The notes: generated by a model from the sequence alone, not told the origin. Counted from the stretch's first letter, positions 20,089 through 29,107 are shown. The stretch: DNA of 64,000 bases from Curvibacter gracilis ATCC BAA-807 (GCF_000518645.1 NZ_JADZ01000013.1:184213-248212), one strand, 5' to 3'. Made by a program: numbers and translations.

Positions 20089-21747
20089 ATGACCGCCCTT
20101 TATGACCAGGATCTGCCCCGCACCGAAGCCAACTACGCCAGCCTCACGCCCCTGAGCTTCATCGAGCGCACGGCCCAGGTCTACCCGGACCGCCTGGCCA
20201 TCGTGCACGGGCGCGGCGAGCAGGTGCTGCGCCGCACCTGGGCCCAGACCTATGCACGCTGCCGCCAACTGGCCAGTGCCCTGAGCCGCGCCGGCATCGG
20301 CAAGAACGACACGGTGGCCGTGATGCTGCCCAACACCCCGCCCATGGTCGAGGCGCACTTCGGCGTGCCCATGGCCGGGGCGGTGCTCAACTCGCTCAAC
20401 ACCCGGCTCGACCCCGAGACCATCGCCTTCATGCTCGACCATGGCGAGGCCAAGGCCCTGATCGTCGACCCCGAGTTTGCCCTGGTGGTGCAAAAAGCCC
20501 TGGCCCTGCGCCAGGCCCAGACCCCGCTGCTGTTGATCGATGTGGAAGACCCGGTGTATGGCGAGACACCGGTCCGGCTGGGCCAGCAGACCTATGACCA
20601 GTTCGTGGCCAGCGGCGACCCCGAGTTCGCCTGGCAGTTGCCGGCCGACGAGTGGGATGCGATTGCGCTGAATTACACCAGCGGCACCACCGGCAACCCC
20701 AAGGGCGTGGTCTACCACCACCGCGGTGCGGCGGTGAACGCCATCTCCAATGTGCTGGAGTGGGACATGCCCAAGTTTTCGGTCTACCTCTGGACCCTGC
20801 CCATGTTCCATTGCAACGGCTGGTGTTTTCCGTGGACGGTGGCCGCACGGGCCGGCGTCAACGTGTGCCTGCGCCGGGTCGATCCCGAGGCGATCTTTGC
20901 CATGATGCGCGAGCACGGCGTCACCCATTACTGCGGGGCGCCCATCGTGCACGGCCTGCTGGTCAATGCACCGGCCGCGCTGAAGGCTGGCGTGCCTGCC
21001 GGCATCCGGGCCATGGTGGCGGGCGCGGCGCCACCGGCTTCGATGATCGAGGGCATGGAGCAGATGGGTTTTGACCTGACCCATGTCTATGGCCTGACCG
21101 AGGTGTACGGCCCGGCCACCGTGTGTGCCAAGCATGAAGCCTGGGATGCGCTGGACATCGGCGAGCGCGCCCGCCTGAATGCCCGCCAGGGCGTGCGCTA
21201 CCACCTGGAGCGTGATGTGCGTGTGCTCGACCCCGAGACGATGCAGCCCGTGCCCCAGGACGGCGAAACCATGGGCGAGATCATGTTCCGCGGCAACATC
21301 GCCATGAAGGGCTATCTGAAGAACCCCAAGGCCACGCAAGAGGCCTTTGCCGGCGGCTGGTTCCACAGCGGGGACCTGGCGGTGCAGTACCCCGACGGCT
21401 ACATCAAGATCAAGGACCGCAGCAAGGACATCATCATCTCGGGCGGCGAGAACATCTCCTCGATCGAGGTCGAGGACGTGCTGTACCGCCACCCCGATGT
21501 GCTGGCCGCCGCGGTGGTGGCCAAGCCCGATGCACGCTGGGGTGAAACCCCTTGTGCCTTTGTCGAGCTCAAGGCAGGGGCTGAAACCACGCCCGAAGAC
21601 ATCGTGGCGCATTGCAAGAAGCACCTGGCCGGCTTCAAGGTACCGCGTGCGGTGGTGTTCGGTGAGCTGCCCAAGACCAGCACCGGCAAGATCCAGAAGT
21701 TCGAGTTGCGCAAGCAGGCGGGCTCGGCCGGCGCGATCGACGTCTGA
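20089..21747 (+). CDS. Acyl-CoA synthetase (AMP-forming), DmdB/medium-chain type
   Basis: 552-residue ANL-superfamily ligase that activates a carboxylic acid with ATP and CoA. Visible core motifs are NYTSGTTGNPKGVVYHHRG (AMP binding), VYGLTEVYGP, FHSGDLAVQYPDGYIKIKDR and the final TSTGKIQKFELR with the catalytic Lys of the acyl-adenylation step. The start at 20089 has a strong AGGAGA ribosome binding site 6 bases upstream; an earlier in-frame ATG at 20038 does not. The overall pattern is like short/medium-chain or methylmercaptopropionate ligases of Proteobacteria, but the acid substrate cannot be read from sequence. It stands alone, 103 bp after the cyclase gene and convergent with phoD. Confidence 0.88.
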   Translation: MTALYDQDLPRTEANYASLTPLSFIERTAQVYPDRLAIVHGRGEQVLRRTWAQTYARCRQLASALSRAGIGKNDTVAVMLPNTPPMVEAHFGVPMAGAVLNSLNTRLDPETIAFMLDHGEAKALIVDPEFALVVQKALALRQAQTPLLLIDVEDPVYGETPVRLGQQTYDQFVASGDPEFAWQLPADEWDAIALNYTSGTTGNPKGVVYHHRGAAVNAISNVLEWDMPKFSVYLWTLPMFHCNGWCFPWTVAARAGVNVCLRRVDPEAIFAMMREHGVTHYCGAPIVHGLLVNAPAALKAGVPAGIRAMVAGAAPPASMIEGMEQMGFDLTHVYGLTEVYGPATVCAKHEAWDALDIGERARLNARQGVRYHLERDVRVLDPETMQPVPQDGETMGEIMFRGNIAMKGYLKNPKATQEAFAGGWFHSGDLAVQYPDGYIKIKDRSKDIIISGGENISSIEVEDVLYRHPDVLAAAVVAKPDARWGETPCAFVELKAGAETTPEDIVAHCKKHLAGFKVPRAVVFGELPKTSTGKIQKFELRKQAGSAGAIDV

Positions 21748-21763
21748 GTCTGTTGCGCAGGGG

Positions 21764-23395
21764 CTAGACCGTGTCGGGCTGCGGCCCGGCGCGGCCGTCC
21801 TCCACCACAAAGCGGGCCAGGGGCCGCACGGGGCTGTCGGCCCGGCCGGGGTCGTCCACCGCCATCAGCGTGGTCTGCCAGCGCTGCGGGCTCAGTTCCA
21901 CCCAGGCGTAGCCGCGTTGGTCCGGCCGGGCCAGCAGGATGTGCGGGTTGTCACGCTGCAAGGCCGCGGCGCGCTCCAGCGTGGCGCCCGAGTGCGAGCT
22001 GATCGAGGTGCCGCAGAACTCGCTGGCCAGCACGGCAGAGTCGGGCCGGTCGGGGTCGGCCTGCACGCGGCACACATAGTTCTGGTGCACATCGCCACCG
22101 ATCAGCACGGTGTTGCGCGGGGGCGTGGCCTGCAGGTCGGCCAGCAGGCGCCGGCGGGCCGCGGGGTAGCCGTCCCAGGGGTCGGTGGGGGTGGGCTCAT
22201 CGGCCCGGGCGGCTGGGTTGGCGCCGCCATAGTGGCGTGGCGAGAACAAGGTCTGCTGGGCGATCACGCTCCAGCGCGGCCCTTGCGGGCTGGCATCCTG
22301 CGCCAGGCCCTGGGCCAGCCACTGCTCTTGGGCAGGGCCCAGCAGGCTGCGGGTGGGCTCGGTCAGTTCGGCACAGCGGCCGGCGCGCACGGTGCCGGCG
22401 CCGCTGCTGCCGGCTTCACGGCAGGCTTGCACGGCACGGTACTGGCGGTCATCCAGCAGGTGAAAGCGCGCCAGGCGACCAAAGTCGCTGCGCTGGTAGA
22501 TGCGCAAGGCATCCGGCCGGGCCAGGCCTTGCAGGCCGTGCAGCAGCACCGAGGCGCGCAAGGGCTGGTTTTCGTAGAAGGCCTGGTAGGCGGCGCTGCG
22601 CTGGCGCAGGAAGTCGGCACCGCTGCCCTCGCGGCCAAGCTCGCCGGCGTAGTCGTTTTCGACCTCGTGGTCGTCCCAGGTCAGCAGCCAGGGGCAGGCC
22701 GCGTGGGCCGCCTGCAGGGCCGGGTCGCTCTTGTGCAGGGCATAGCGATCGCGGTAGTCGGCCAGGGTCTGGGCGCGGCGCAGGGGGTGCACGCGGTGGA
22801 TCGGGGTCTTGCTCTGGGGACTGGGGCCGCCTGGGGGCGAGGCGTATTCGTAGATGTAGTCGCCCAGAAACAGCACCAAATCAGGGTTGCGGGCCGCCAC
22901 GTCGCGCCAGGCGGCGTAATAGCCGTGCTCCCAGCGCTGGCAGGAGGCAAAGGCCAGCCTCAGGCGCGGCGCCAGGGCCTCAGGGGCTGGGAAGGTGCGT
23001 GTGCGGCCCACCGGGCTGACGGCATCGCCCACCATGAAGCGGTAGTGCAGCCAGCGCTCGGCCTGCAGGCCGGTGACCTCGACATGCACACTGTGGCCCA
23101 GTTCGGCCTGGGCGCTCACCTGGCCACGTTGCAGGATCCGGTTGAACTGCTCGTCTTCGGCCAGCTCCCAGGACACGGGGACGCTGGATGGGCCAGGACC
23201 GTCGGTGCACAGCCGGGTCCAGAGCACCACACTGTTGTGGCTGGGCGAGCCGCTGGCCACGCCCAGGCCGAAAGGCTCGGTCGCCAGCCCCGCCGGGGTG
23301 CTGCGTTGGGCCCAGGCCCGCCAGGGCAGGGCGGCCGTGCCCAGCAGCAAGGCTTGCAGCCACTCACGCCGGGGCAGTTCAGGCGGCAACCACAC
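21764..23395 (-). CDS. PhoD-like alkaline phosphatase/phosphodiesterase, Tat-exported
   Basis: 543-residue PhoD-family metallophosphoesterase. The N-terminus LPRREWLQALLLGTAALPW ending AWAQ is a plausible twin-arginine signal (RREWL). Metal-site motifs are LFLGDYIYEYASPPGG, LTWDDHEVENDYAG and VLIGGDVHQNYVC, all in family order; an N-terminal Ig-like PhoD domain precedes them (FGLGVASGSPSHNSVVLWTR). There is no ATG between the upstream cyclase and the signal peptide, so a GTG at 23395 was chosen. It has GGGAAG six bases upstream and overlaps the cyclase gene by 17 bp. It likely hydrolyses phosphate mono- or diesters in the periplasm. Confidence 0.85.
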   Translation of the reverse strand: MWLPPELPRREWLQALLLGTAALPWRAWAQRSTPAGLATEPFGLGVASGSPSHNSVVLWTRLCTDGPGPSSVPVSWELAEDEQFNRILQRGQVSAQAELGHSVHVEVTGLQAERWLHYRFMVGDAVSPVGRTRTFPAPEALAPRLRLAFASCQRWEHGYYAAWRDVAARNPDLVLFLGDYIYEYASPPGGPSPQSKTPIHRVHPLRRAQTLADYRDRYALHKSDPALQAAHAACPWLLTWDDHEVENDYAGELGREGSGADFLRQRSAAYQAFYENQPLRASVLLHGLQGLARPDALRIYQRSDFGRLARFHLLDDRQYRAVQACREAGSSGAGTVRAGRCAELTEPTRSLLGPAQEQWLAQGLAQDASPQGPRWSVIAQQTLFSPRHYGGANPAARADEPTPTDPWDGYPAARRRLLADLQATPPRNTVLIGGDVHQNYVCRVQADPDRPDSAVLASEFCGTSISSHSGATLERAAALQRDNPHILLARPDQRGYAWVELSPQRWQTTLMAVDDPGRADSPVRPLARFVVEDGRAGPQPDTV

Positions 23396-24902
23396 GGTTC
23401 TTCCCGGAGCGCTTGGCCAGGTACATGGCTTGGTCGGCGCGCTTGATGGCCTCGGTGGTTTCCTCGTCGGCCCCCACCTGGGCCACACCCGCGCTGAAGG
23501 TGATCAGCACCTTTTCGTTGTCTTTCAGGAAGAACTGCTTGGTCAGCTCACGCTGCAGGCGCTTCATCACCTCGACGCCCTTGGCCTGGTCGGTGTCGGG
23601 CAGCACCACCAGGAACTCTTCACCCCCGTAACGGGCCAGGCTGTCCTGCGGGCGCATGGTGCTGCGGGCCACCTGGGCCAGGTGCACCAGGGCCGCGTCG
23701 CCCGTGTCGTGGCCCAGGCTGTCGTTGAGCTTCTTGAAGTTGTCCAGGTCCAGCAGCGACACGCACATGGCCGTGCCCTGGCGCCGCGCCCGGGCGATCT
23801 CGCGCTGCAGGGCCTCGTCCAGGCCCTTGCGGTTGAGCGCGCCGGTCAGCGGGTCGTGGCGCGCCTGCGAGCTGGCGCGGTCAAGCTCTTCCTGCAGCCG
23901 GCGCAGGGCCTCGTCGGCTTGCTGGGTGCGCTCGCGCATCTCGCGCAGTTCGTCGCGCATGTGCAGGGTGTCGATGGACATGGCCCGCGTGGCCTGAATG
24001 GCTTCCTGCAGCACGGGGGCGATGTCGACCAGGGTCTGGGCCGATTCCAGCTGGCGCGAGCAGTTCTCGATCGTGCCCTGGTAGGCGCTGCTGTGTTCGC
24101 TCATGCGGCCCAGGCGCTCGATGAAGGCAGCGAGCATCTGCTTCATCTGCTCCTGCGCTTCCAGGGTGCGCGCCTTGGCCTCGCTTTGCTTGAAGATCAC
24201 GTCTTTCAGGCGGGCCTGCACGTCATCGAGGCGCCTGAGCGTGAGGGGCGGTGTGGTGGCGCTGACCAGCGCATCGATCTGGCCCTTGACCCAGCGGTCT
24301 TCCACCGTCAACTCGCCGATGTTCACGAACAGCAGGTGCAGCAGCTCCAGCAGCGAGCTTTTGATGGCCATCTGGTCTTCGGCGGCAAAGGACACCTTGA
24401 AGCTCAGGTTGCCCAGCATCAGCTTGAGGGTGGCCACATCGGCCGCAGGCTGGCGGGCAAAGTTCAGCAGTTGCTCGGCCTGTTCCTTCAGGCGCGGGTC
24501 GTCCTGGCCCAGCATGGGCAGGGTGTGCTCGATCAGGCGCGCGATCTGTTCGCGCAGCTCGGCCATCAATTCGTCTGTGACGGCGGGCTTGTCAGGCAGG
24601 TGGGCTGGCGTGCTGACCAGCGGTTGGGTGGCCAGGCCCACCAGGGCCGCCTGCAGACCCACCCAGTTGCGGTTCTGGATGGCCAGGTCCAACTGGCCCA
24701 GCAGGCGTTGCTGGGCCGGTGTCTGGCCGGGCATCACCCGGGCGATGCTGCGCAACTGCTCTTCGGGAAAGTTCGGCACATGTCGGGTGCCGGCCACCTC
24801 GTTGTAGAGCGCCTGGTAGTTCTCAGGCGAGGGCAGCAGCTTGCGCACGGAAAGCAGCTTGAGCGTTTCCTTGGCAATCTCGTAGGGCGATCGTTCAGCC
24901 AT
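23379..24902 (-). CDS. Cytosolic diguanylate cyclase with N-terminal helical domain
   Basis: 507-residue soluble GGDEF protein without membrane segments. The first 330 residues are mostly helical (SPYEIAKETLKLLSVRKLLP, then a coiled coil near 300-340 RDELREMRERTQQADEALRR). The GGDEF domain follows (HDPLTGALNRKGLDEALQRE, LLDLDNFKKLNDSLGHD). The active site is GGEEF (426-430) and the I-site is RPQD (417-420), both intact, so active c-di-GMP synthesis with product inhibition is expected. The N-terminal module is common in betaproteobacterial cyclases, and its signal is unknown to me. Its 3' end overlaps the PhoD gene, so the two may be coupled. Confidence 0.92.
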   Translation of the reverse strand: MAERSPYEIAKETLKLLSVRKLLPSPENYQALYNEVAGTRHVPNFPEEQLRSIARVMPGQTPAQQRLLGQLDLAIQNRNWVGLQAALVGLATQPLVSTPAHLPDKPAVTDELMAELREQIARLIEHTLPMLGQDDPRLKEQAEQLLNFARQPAADVATLKLMLGNLSFKVSFAAEDQMAIKSSLLELLHLLFVNIGELTVEDRWVKGQIDALVSATTPPLTLRRLDDVQARLKDVIFKQSEAKARTLEAQEQMKQMLAAFIERLGRMSEHSSAYQGTIENCSRQLESAQTLVDIAPVLQEAIQATRAMSIDTLHMRDELREMRERTQQADEALRRLQEELDRASSQARHDPLTGALNRKGLDEALQREIARARRQGTAMCVSLLDLDNFKKLNDSLGHDTGDAALVHLAQVARSTMRPQDSLARYGGEEFLVVLPDTDQAKGVEVMKRLQRELTKQFFLKDNEKVLITFSAGVAQVGADEETTEAIKRADQAMYLAKRSGKNRVVAA

Positions 24903-24986
24903 GGATGGGGGTCAGGAGGGGGAGTGCACGCCAGGCACTGACAAAGGCGTCAAAGATCAAAGCATAACCCCGTCAGTACTGAAAAA

Positions 24987-26084
24987 TCATGACGAAGATG
25001 AATAAGCAGAAGTGTTGCCTGACGGCGTGGGCAGTTCACGTCTGGCCAGTCCATCGGCGGCCAGCTCGGCCAGTGCGGTCGGGGTGAGCGAGTCGACGCT
25101 GAGCAACTCGCGCTGGGGCCAATGCCGAAAGTGCAGCGCCTGCGAACGGGCGTACTGCGGGTCGTAGTGCAGCGTCACCAGGCTTTCGAACAGGGGCGCC
25201 AGTTGGCCCTGGCGGGCCCAGGCCTGCCACTGGTTCAGCACTTCATGGCCGTGCAGCGTGCGCAGAGGCTCCAGTTGTTGCGCCAGTTGTTCGGGGGCAT
25301 CGCCCAGGTAGGCGTAGTCCCTCAGCAGAAAATCCAGGCGCTCGGCCAGAGGGGCTTGAAGCTCCAGGCAGGGCGCGCTGCGCATGCGGTCCACCAGGGC
25401 CTGGGGCAAGGCCATGCGTCCGATCTTGCGGCTCTCGGCCTCGACCCAGACGGGTTGGCTCAGGTCAAAGCGTCTGATCGCCGTGTACAGGGCCGTCTCG
25501 AAGGCCTTCTGCGAGGGCTGGGGCTGGCCCGGCACGGCCCCCAGCAAGGAGCCTTTGTGGCAGGCCAGACCCTCGAGGTCGAGCGCCTGGGCGCCCTGCT
25601 CGGCCAGGGCGTGCAACAGTCGCGTCTTGGCACTGCCGGTGGGGCCGCACAGCACCTGAAGCCGCAACCGGGGTGCCAGCTCGGCCAGGCTGGCCACCAC
25701 CTGCTGGCGAAAACGCTTGTAGCCCCCGGCCAGTTGCTGGGCATCCCAGCCGACCAGGCGCCACCAGGCCACCATCGAGCCGCTGCGCAGCCCGCCACGC
25801 CAGCAATACACCAACGGCTTCCAGTCGGCCGGCTGGTCGGCAAAGCGCTCTTTCAGGTGGCGGGCCAGATTGGCGGCCACCATGGCCCCGCCCACGCGGC
25901 GGGCTTCGAAGGCGCCTTGCTGTTTGTAGATCGTGCCCACGATGCGGCGCTCCTCGTCATCGAGCACCGGGCAATTGATGGCCCCCGGGATGTGGTCCAG
26001 TGCAAACTCGGATGGCGAGCGGGCATCGATCACGACGTCAAATTGGTCAATTTCGCTGACCTGCACGGGGGCTCGGCGACTCAT
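24987..26084 (-). CDS. mnmH: tRNA 2-selenouridine/geranyl-2-thiouridine synthase (SelU/MnmH)
   Basis: 365-residue enzyme that converts wobble 2-thiouridine of certain tRNAs (Lys, Glu, Gln in E. coli) to 2-selenouridine through a geranylated intermediate. It has the N-terminal rhodanese domain with active Cys94 in LVYCWRGGLRSGSM, and a P-loop GPTGSAKT at 147-154. The start at 26084 (MSRRAPVQV) matches the domain edge; the in-frame ATG at 26159 would extend into selD. The C-terminus ends in a Ser run. It diverges from selD with 36 bp between starts, and SelD would supply its selenophosphate. No selA, selB or selC is in the window. Confidence 0.93.
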   Translation of the reverse strand: MSRRAPVQVSEIDQFDVVIDARSPSEFALDHIPGAINCPVLDDEERRIVGTIYKQQGAFEARRVGGAMVAANLARHLKERFADQPADWKPLVYCWRGGLRSGSMVAWWRLVGWDAQQLAGGYKRFRQQVVASLAELAPRLRLQVLCGPTGSAKTRLLHALAEQGAQALDLEGLACHKGSLLGAVPGQPQPSQKAFETALYTAIRRFDLSQPVWVEAESRKIGRMALPQALVDRMRSAPCLELQAPLAERLDFLLRDYAYLGDAPEQLAQQLEPLRTLHGHEVLNQWQAWARQGQLAPLFESLVTLHYDPQYARSQALHFRHWPQRELLSVDSLTPTALAELAADGLARRELPTPSGNTSAYSSSS

Positions 26085-26120
26085 GAGCGTCCCTGTCGAT
26101 AAAAAACGTGAAAATAAGAC

Positions 26121-27179
26121 ATGACCAATTCGACTCCTGCATTGACCCAGTTTTCCCACGGAGGCGGCTGCGGCTGCAAGATCGCCCCCGGCTTGCTGAG
26201 CGAGATTTTGTCACGCGCCCCGCGTGGCCTGATGCCGCCCGAGTTGATGGTGGGGCTGGAGACCAGCGATGACGCCGCGGTGTACCGCCTCAATGAGCAC
26301 CAAGCCCTGGTGGCCACCACCGACTTTTTCACCCCCATCGTCGACAACCCGCGCGATTTCGGACGCATCGCGGCCACCAACGCACTGTCTGACATCTACG
26401 CCATGGGGGGCACGCCCATTCTTGCGCTGGCGCTGGTGGGCATGCCGATCGCCAAGCTGTCGCCCGAGACCATCGGTGAGGTGCTGGCGGGGGGCGCCGA
26501 GATCTGCCGCGAGGCCGGCATCCCGGTGGCCGGGGGGCATTCGATTGACCTGCTGGAGCCCATTTATGGCCTGGTGGCCCTGGGCCTGGTGCATCCGGAT
26601 CGCGTGCGGCGCAATGCCGACGCGCAGGCCGGTGATGTGCTGGTGCTGGGCAAGCCGCTGGGGGTGGGCATCTTGTCGGCCGCGCTCAAGAAGGGCCTGC
26701 TCGACGAGGCCGGTTATGCCGAGATGCTGGCCCACACCACGCGACTGAACCGCGTGGGCAGCACCTTGGGTGGTCTGGCGGGTGTGCATGCCATGACCGA
26801 CGTGACGGGTTTTGGCCTGGCCGGGCACTTGCTGGAGGTGTGCCGCGGTTCTGCCCTGCAGGCCGAGGTGCGTCTGGCTGACTTGCCCCTGATCGGTGCG
26901 GCCCAGCGCTTTGCCCGCGACGGCGTGGTGACCGGTGCTTCGGCACGCAACTGGGCCTCTTATGGCGGCGACATCCGCTGGCCTGACAGCGCTGAGGCCT
27001 GGCAGCAGGCCCTGGTGTCTGATCCGCAGACCAGTGGCGGTTTGCTGGTGAGCTGCGCCCCTGAGGCGGCAGACGCAGTGCTTGGCGCCTTCCATGAAGC
27101 AGGTTTTGCCGAGGCCGCCGTGGTCGGGCGCATGCAGGCGCTGCCGGTGGGGGCGCGTGCCGGGGTGCACTTCGAGTGA
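26121..27179 (+). CDS. selD: SelD, selenide water dikinase (selenophosphate synthetase)
   Basis: 352-residue enzyme that makes selenophosphate from selenide and ATP. The N-terminal active site HGGGCGCKIAP places the catalytic Cys at 17 and Lys at 20, the same numbering as E. coli SelD; the active residue is Cys, not selenocysteine. Family motifs include TSDDAAVYRLN, TDFFTPIVDNPRDFGRIAA, DVTGFGLAGHLLEV and SDPQTSGGLLVSC. Head-to-head with selU, it most likely feeds tRNA selenouridylation. Its TGA overlaps a GTG of a possible 52-codon frame. Confidence 0.95.
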   Translation: MTNSTPALTQFSHGGGCGCKIAPGLLSEILSRAPRGLMPPELMVGLETSDDAAVYRLNEHQALVATTDFFTPIVDNPRDFGRIAATNALSDIYAMGGTPILALALVGMPIAKLSPETIGEVLAGGAEICREAGIPVAGGHSIDLLEPIYGLVALGLVHPDRVRRNADAQAGDVLVLGKPLGVGILSAALKKGLLDEAGYAEMLAHTTRLNRVGSTLGGLAGVHAMTDVTGFGLAGHLLEVCRGSALQAEVRLADLPLIGAAQRFARDGVVTGASARNWASYGGDIRWPDSAEAWQQALVSDPQTSGGLLVSCAPEAADAVLGAFHEAGFAEAAVVGRMQALPVGARAGVHFE

Positions 27180-27334
27180 GTGAGCCGGTCTCCGAGGCGT
27201 TGGAGCCGCTGTCCGGATGGGTTGTGTTGGACGGCTTGCCGATGCAGGTGCAGTTCTGGTTGCTGCGCCTGTCGGCCTACGCCTTGCTGAATCTGGCTGA
27301 CGATGCCGCCTTGTTGGCCCTGATGTTCTGTTGA
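27176..27334 (+). CDS. Possible small protein (52 aa) coupled to selD
   Basis: A GTG overlapping the selD stop (GTGA) opens a 52-residue frame. It begins VSEPVSEALEPLSGW, has a hydrophobic Leu/Ala-rich second half (LLRLSAYALLNLADDAALLA) and ends in MFC. Four-base stop/start overlap and in-frame length without rare codons favour translation, but no separate ribosome binding site is needed or seen and no family is recognised. It could also be the remnant of a longer gene. Confidence 0.35.
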   Translation: MSEPVSEALEPLSGWVVLDGLPMQVQFWLLRLSAYALLNLADDAALLALMFC

Positions 27335-27360
27335 TGGGCCAGCGGGGCCGGGCCGCTCGC

Positions 27361-27399
27361 TTCGATGCCGTACCTCAATGCCGTATCTCAATGCCGTAT
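27361..27399. repeat. Three tandem 13-bp repeats at the end of the sugar transferase gene
   Basis: Two exact copies of CTCAATGCCGTAT (27374-27386 and 27387-27399) follow a third copy with 10 of 13 matches (27361-27373). The sugar transferase stop codon (27388-27390) lies in the third unit on the plus strand, so unit gain or loss by slippage could move the C-terminus. Confidence 0.7.
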
Positions 27400-27951
27400 G
27401 CCCTCGCCACGCAGCACCAGCAAGGCGGTGCGGCACAGGATTCGCAAGTCCAGCGCCAGGCAATGGGTGCGCAGGTACTCGGCGTCGTAGGCTGCCTTCT
27501 CCGCGTCGTCCAGATCGTCGCGCCCATGCACCTGGGCCCAGCCGGTCAGGCCCGGGGCCAGCGCATGGACCCCTGAGGTCTCACGCATGGCGTGCAGGGT
27601 TTGCTGGTTGCACAGGGCCGGGCGTGGGCCCACCAGGCTCATGTCACCGCGCACGATGCACCACAGCTGGGGCAATTCGTCGAGGCTGGTGCGGCGCAGC
27701 CAACGGCCCAGCGGTGTCACATGGCTTTCCGGGTCTGGTAGCAGGTGGGTGGCCACCGTGGGAGTGCCCACCCGCATGCTGCGGAACTTTGGCATCAGAA
27801 ACGGCTTGCCTTGGCGCCCAACCCGGAGTGACCAGTACAGCGCCGGCCCAGGGGAATTGACGCGAACCGCCAGCCCAATCAGCACCATGGGGGCGCCCAG
27901 CAGGATCAAGGCCAGGCTGGCCAGGGTGAAGTCGAACAGTCGTTTACTCAT
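27388..27951 (-). CDS. Bacterial sugar transferase (undecaprenyl-phosphate phosphosugar transferase)
   Basis: 187-residue initiating glycosyl-1-phosphate transferase of the WcaJ/PglC type, which loads the first sugar phosphate onto the lipid carrier. The start MSKRLFDFTLASLAL is the usual reentrant membrane helix. Then come RVNSPGPALYWSLRVGRQGK, PKFRSMRV, the conserved TSLDELPQLWCIVRGDMSLV, GPRPAL and GLTGWAQVHGRDDLDD. Short forms of this family are complete at this size. A longer in-frame start at 28035 adds a non-conserved stretch. No other polysaccharide genes are adjacent, so its pathway is unclear. Confidence 0.85.
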   Translation of the reverse strand: MSKRLFDFTLASLALILLGAPMVLIGLAVRVNSPGPALYWSLRVGRQGKPFLMPKFRSMRVGTPTVATHLLPDPESHVTPLGRWLRRTSLDELPQLWCIVRGDMSLVGPRPALCNQQTLHAMRETSGVHALAPGLTGWAQVHGRDDLDDAEKAAYDAEYLRTHCLALDLRILCRTALLVLRGEGIRH

Positions 27952-28129
27952 CAGTGCGAAAAGTGCGAAGAGATTGGCGCCAAGTCTCAGGAGTGTGCCC
28001 GAGTCTTTACTTGCTTGACACAATTGTTGGCACAAGTGTCCCTGGACATGACCGGTCAGCCCTGAATTCGGCCCTTACAGCTTGAAATTGGCGAGAATTG
28101 GAGCGACCGGACCGTCCGGCGGTTGCTGT

Positions 28130-28774
28130 TTATTTGCTAGATGCCAGCAGCCCGGCCGCCCCCATGAAGAAGCCCCCTGTGGCCTTGTTGAGACGCACGA
28201 CGGCCCGCTGGCTGGTGATGAGGCGACGCAATTGCAGGCCGCCAGCGGCATAGACCAGGCTGGCCACGAATTCAGCGGCCAGGTAGGTGGGGCCCAGAAC
28301 CGCAAACTGAGGTGCGGCTGGCTGACTGGGATCGATGAACTGGGGAAAGATCGCGGCAAACAGAATGATGGCCTTGGGGTTGGTGATGCCCAGCAAAAAC
28401 TCCTGCCGCATCAAGGCCCGCCAGCTGCGCGGCTTGGTGGTGGTTGCAGGCAAGGTCTGCCCGTCAGGGCCTTCCTGACTTTGGGCCAGCCCGCTGAATT
28501 CACGGCTGCGCCACGCACGCCAGCCCAGGTAGAAAAGATAGCCCGCACCCACCCATTTGACGGTGCTGAAGGCCGCCTCGGAGGCCAGCAGCATGGCCCC
28601 CAGTCCAATGGCCGACACCGTCAGGAACACCGCAAAAGCCAGCACCCGGCCACAGGTTCCCACCAAGGCCGGGACCACGCCTTGGCGGATGCCGTTGTTC
28701 AGAGCGCAGAAATTATTCGGGCCGGGCGTCAGGGCGATGGCCACGGCCACCGGGAAAAAGAAAATAGCGTTCAT
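28130..28774 (-). CDS. LysE/RhtB-family amino acid exporter
   Basis: 214-residue membrane protein with about six hydrophobic segments. Family motifs are visible: AIALTPGPNNFCALNNGIRQG at the N-terminus (quoted in part), VGAGYLFYLGWRAWR in the middle and EFLLGITNPKAIILFAAIFPQF after a hydrophilic loop. RhtB/LysE carriers export amino acids such as threonine, homoserine or lysine. The start at 28774 has GGAG nine bases upstream; another ATG at 28795 lacks one. No adjacent LysR/Lrp regulator. Confidence 0.85.
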   Translation of the reverse strand: MNAIFFFPVAVAIALTPGPNNFCALNNGIRQGVVPALVGTCGRVLAFAVFLTVSAIGLGAMLLASEAAFSTVKWVGAGYLFYLGWRAWRSREFSGLAQSQEGPDGQTLPATTTKPRSWRALMRQEFLLGITNPKAIILFAAIFPQFIDPSQPAAPQFAVLGPTYLAAEFVASLVYAAGGLQLRRLITSQRAVVRLNKATGGFFMGAAGLLASSK

Positions 28775-28867
28775 ACGGCCAAACTCCATTGCCAAATCAG
28801 CCCTGCAGCAGTCATGCCAAGGCAGGCGCGGTCATGACTGGGGCGTGGGTTAGCCCAGGTTTGTAAC

Positions 28868-29107
28868 ATGGCTTGCATGAGCACGTCGCGTTCTGTTTTG
28901 ATTCCGGTGATCGACTCCACCCGCTGCACAGGTTGCGGCTGGTGTGTGCCGACCTGCCATCTGCACCTTCTGAGCTTGCAGCCTCAAGGGTGGCGCAAGT
29001 TCTCTAGCTTGCAGGAGGCTGAGCGCTGCGTGGGTTGTCGCAAATGTGAGGCGCGGTGTCCCTTTGGCGCCATCAGGATGGCCTTGCCGGATGAGGGGAG
29101 ACACTGA
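28868..29107 (+). CDS. Small 2[4Fe-4S] ferredoxin-like protein
   Basis: 79 residues with two complete cluster motifs: C20-x2-C23-x2-C26-x3-C30 and C54-x2-C57-x2-C60-x3-C64, the second followed by Pro. This is the bacterial 2[4Fe-4S] ferredoxin pattern, and the cytosolic protein should carry low-potential electrons. The spacing between motifs is longer than in clostridial ferredoxins. A second start at 28877 (MSTSRS) is equally good. No redox partner is adjacent. Confidence 0.75.
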   Translation: MACMSTSRSVLIPVIDSTRCTGCGWCVPTCHLHLLSLQPQGWRKFSSLQEAERCVGCRKCEARCPFGAIRMALPDEGRH

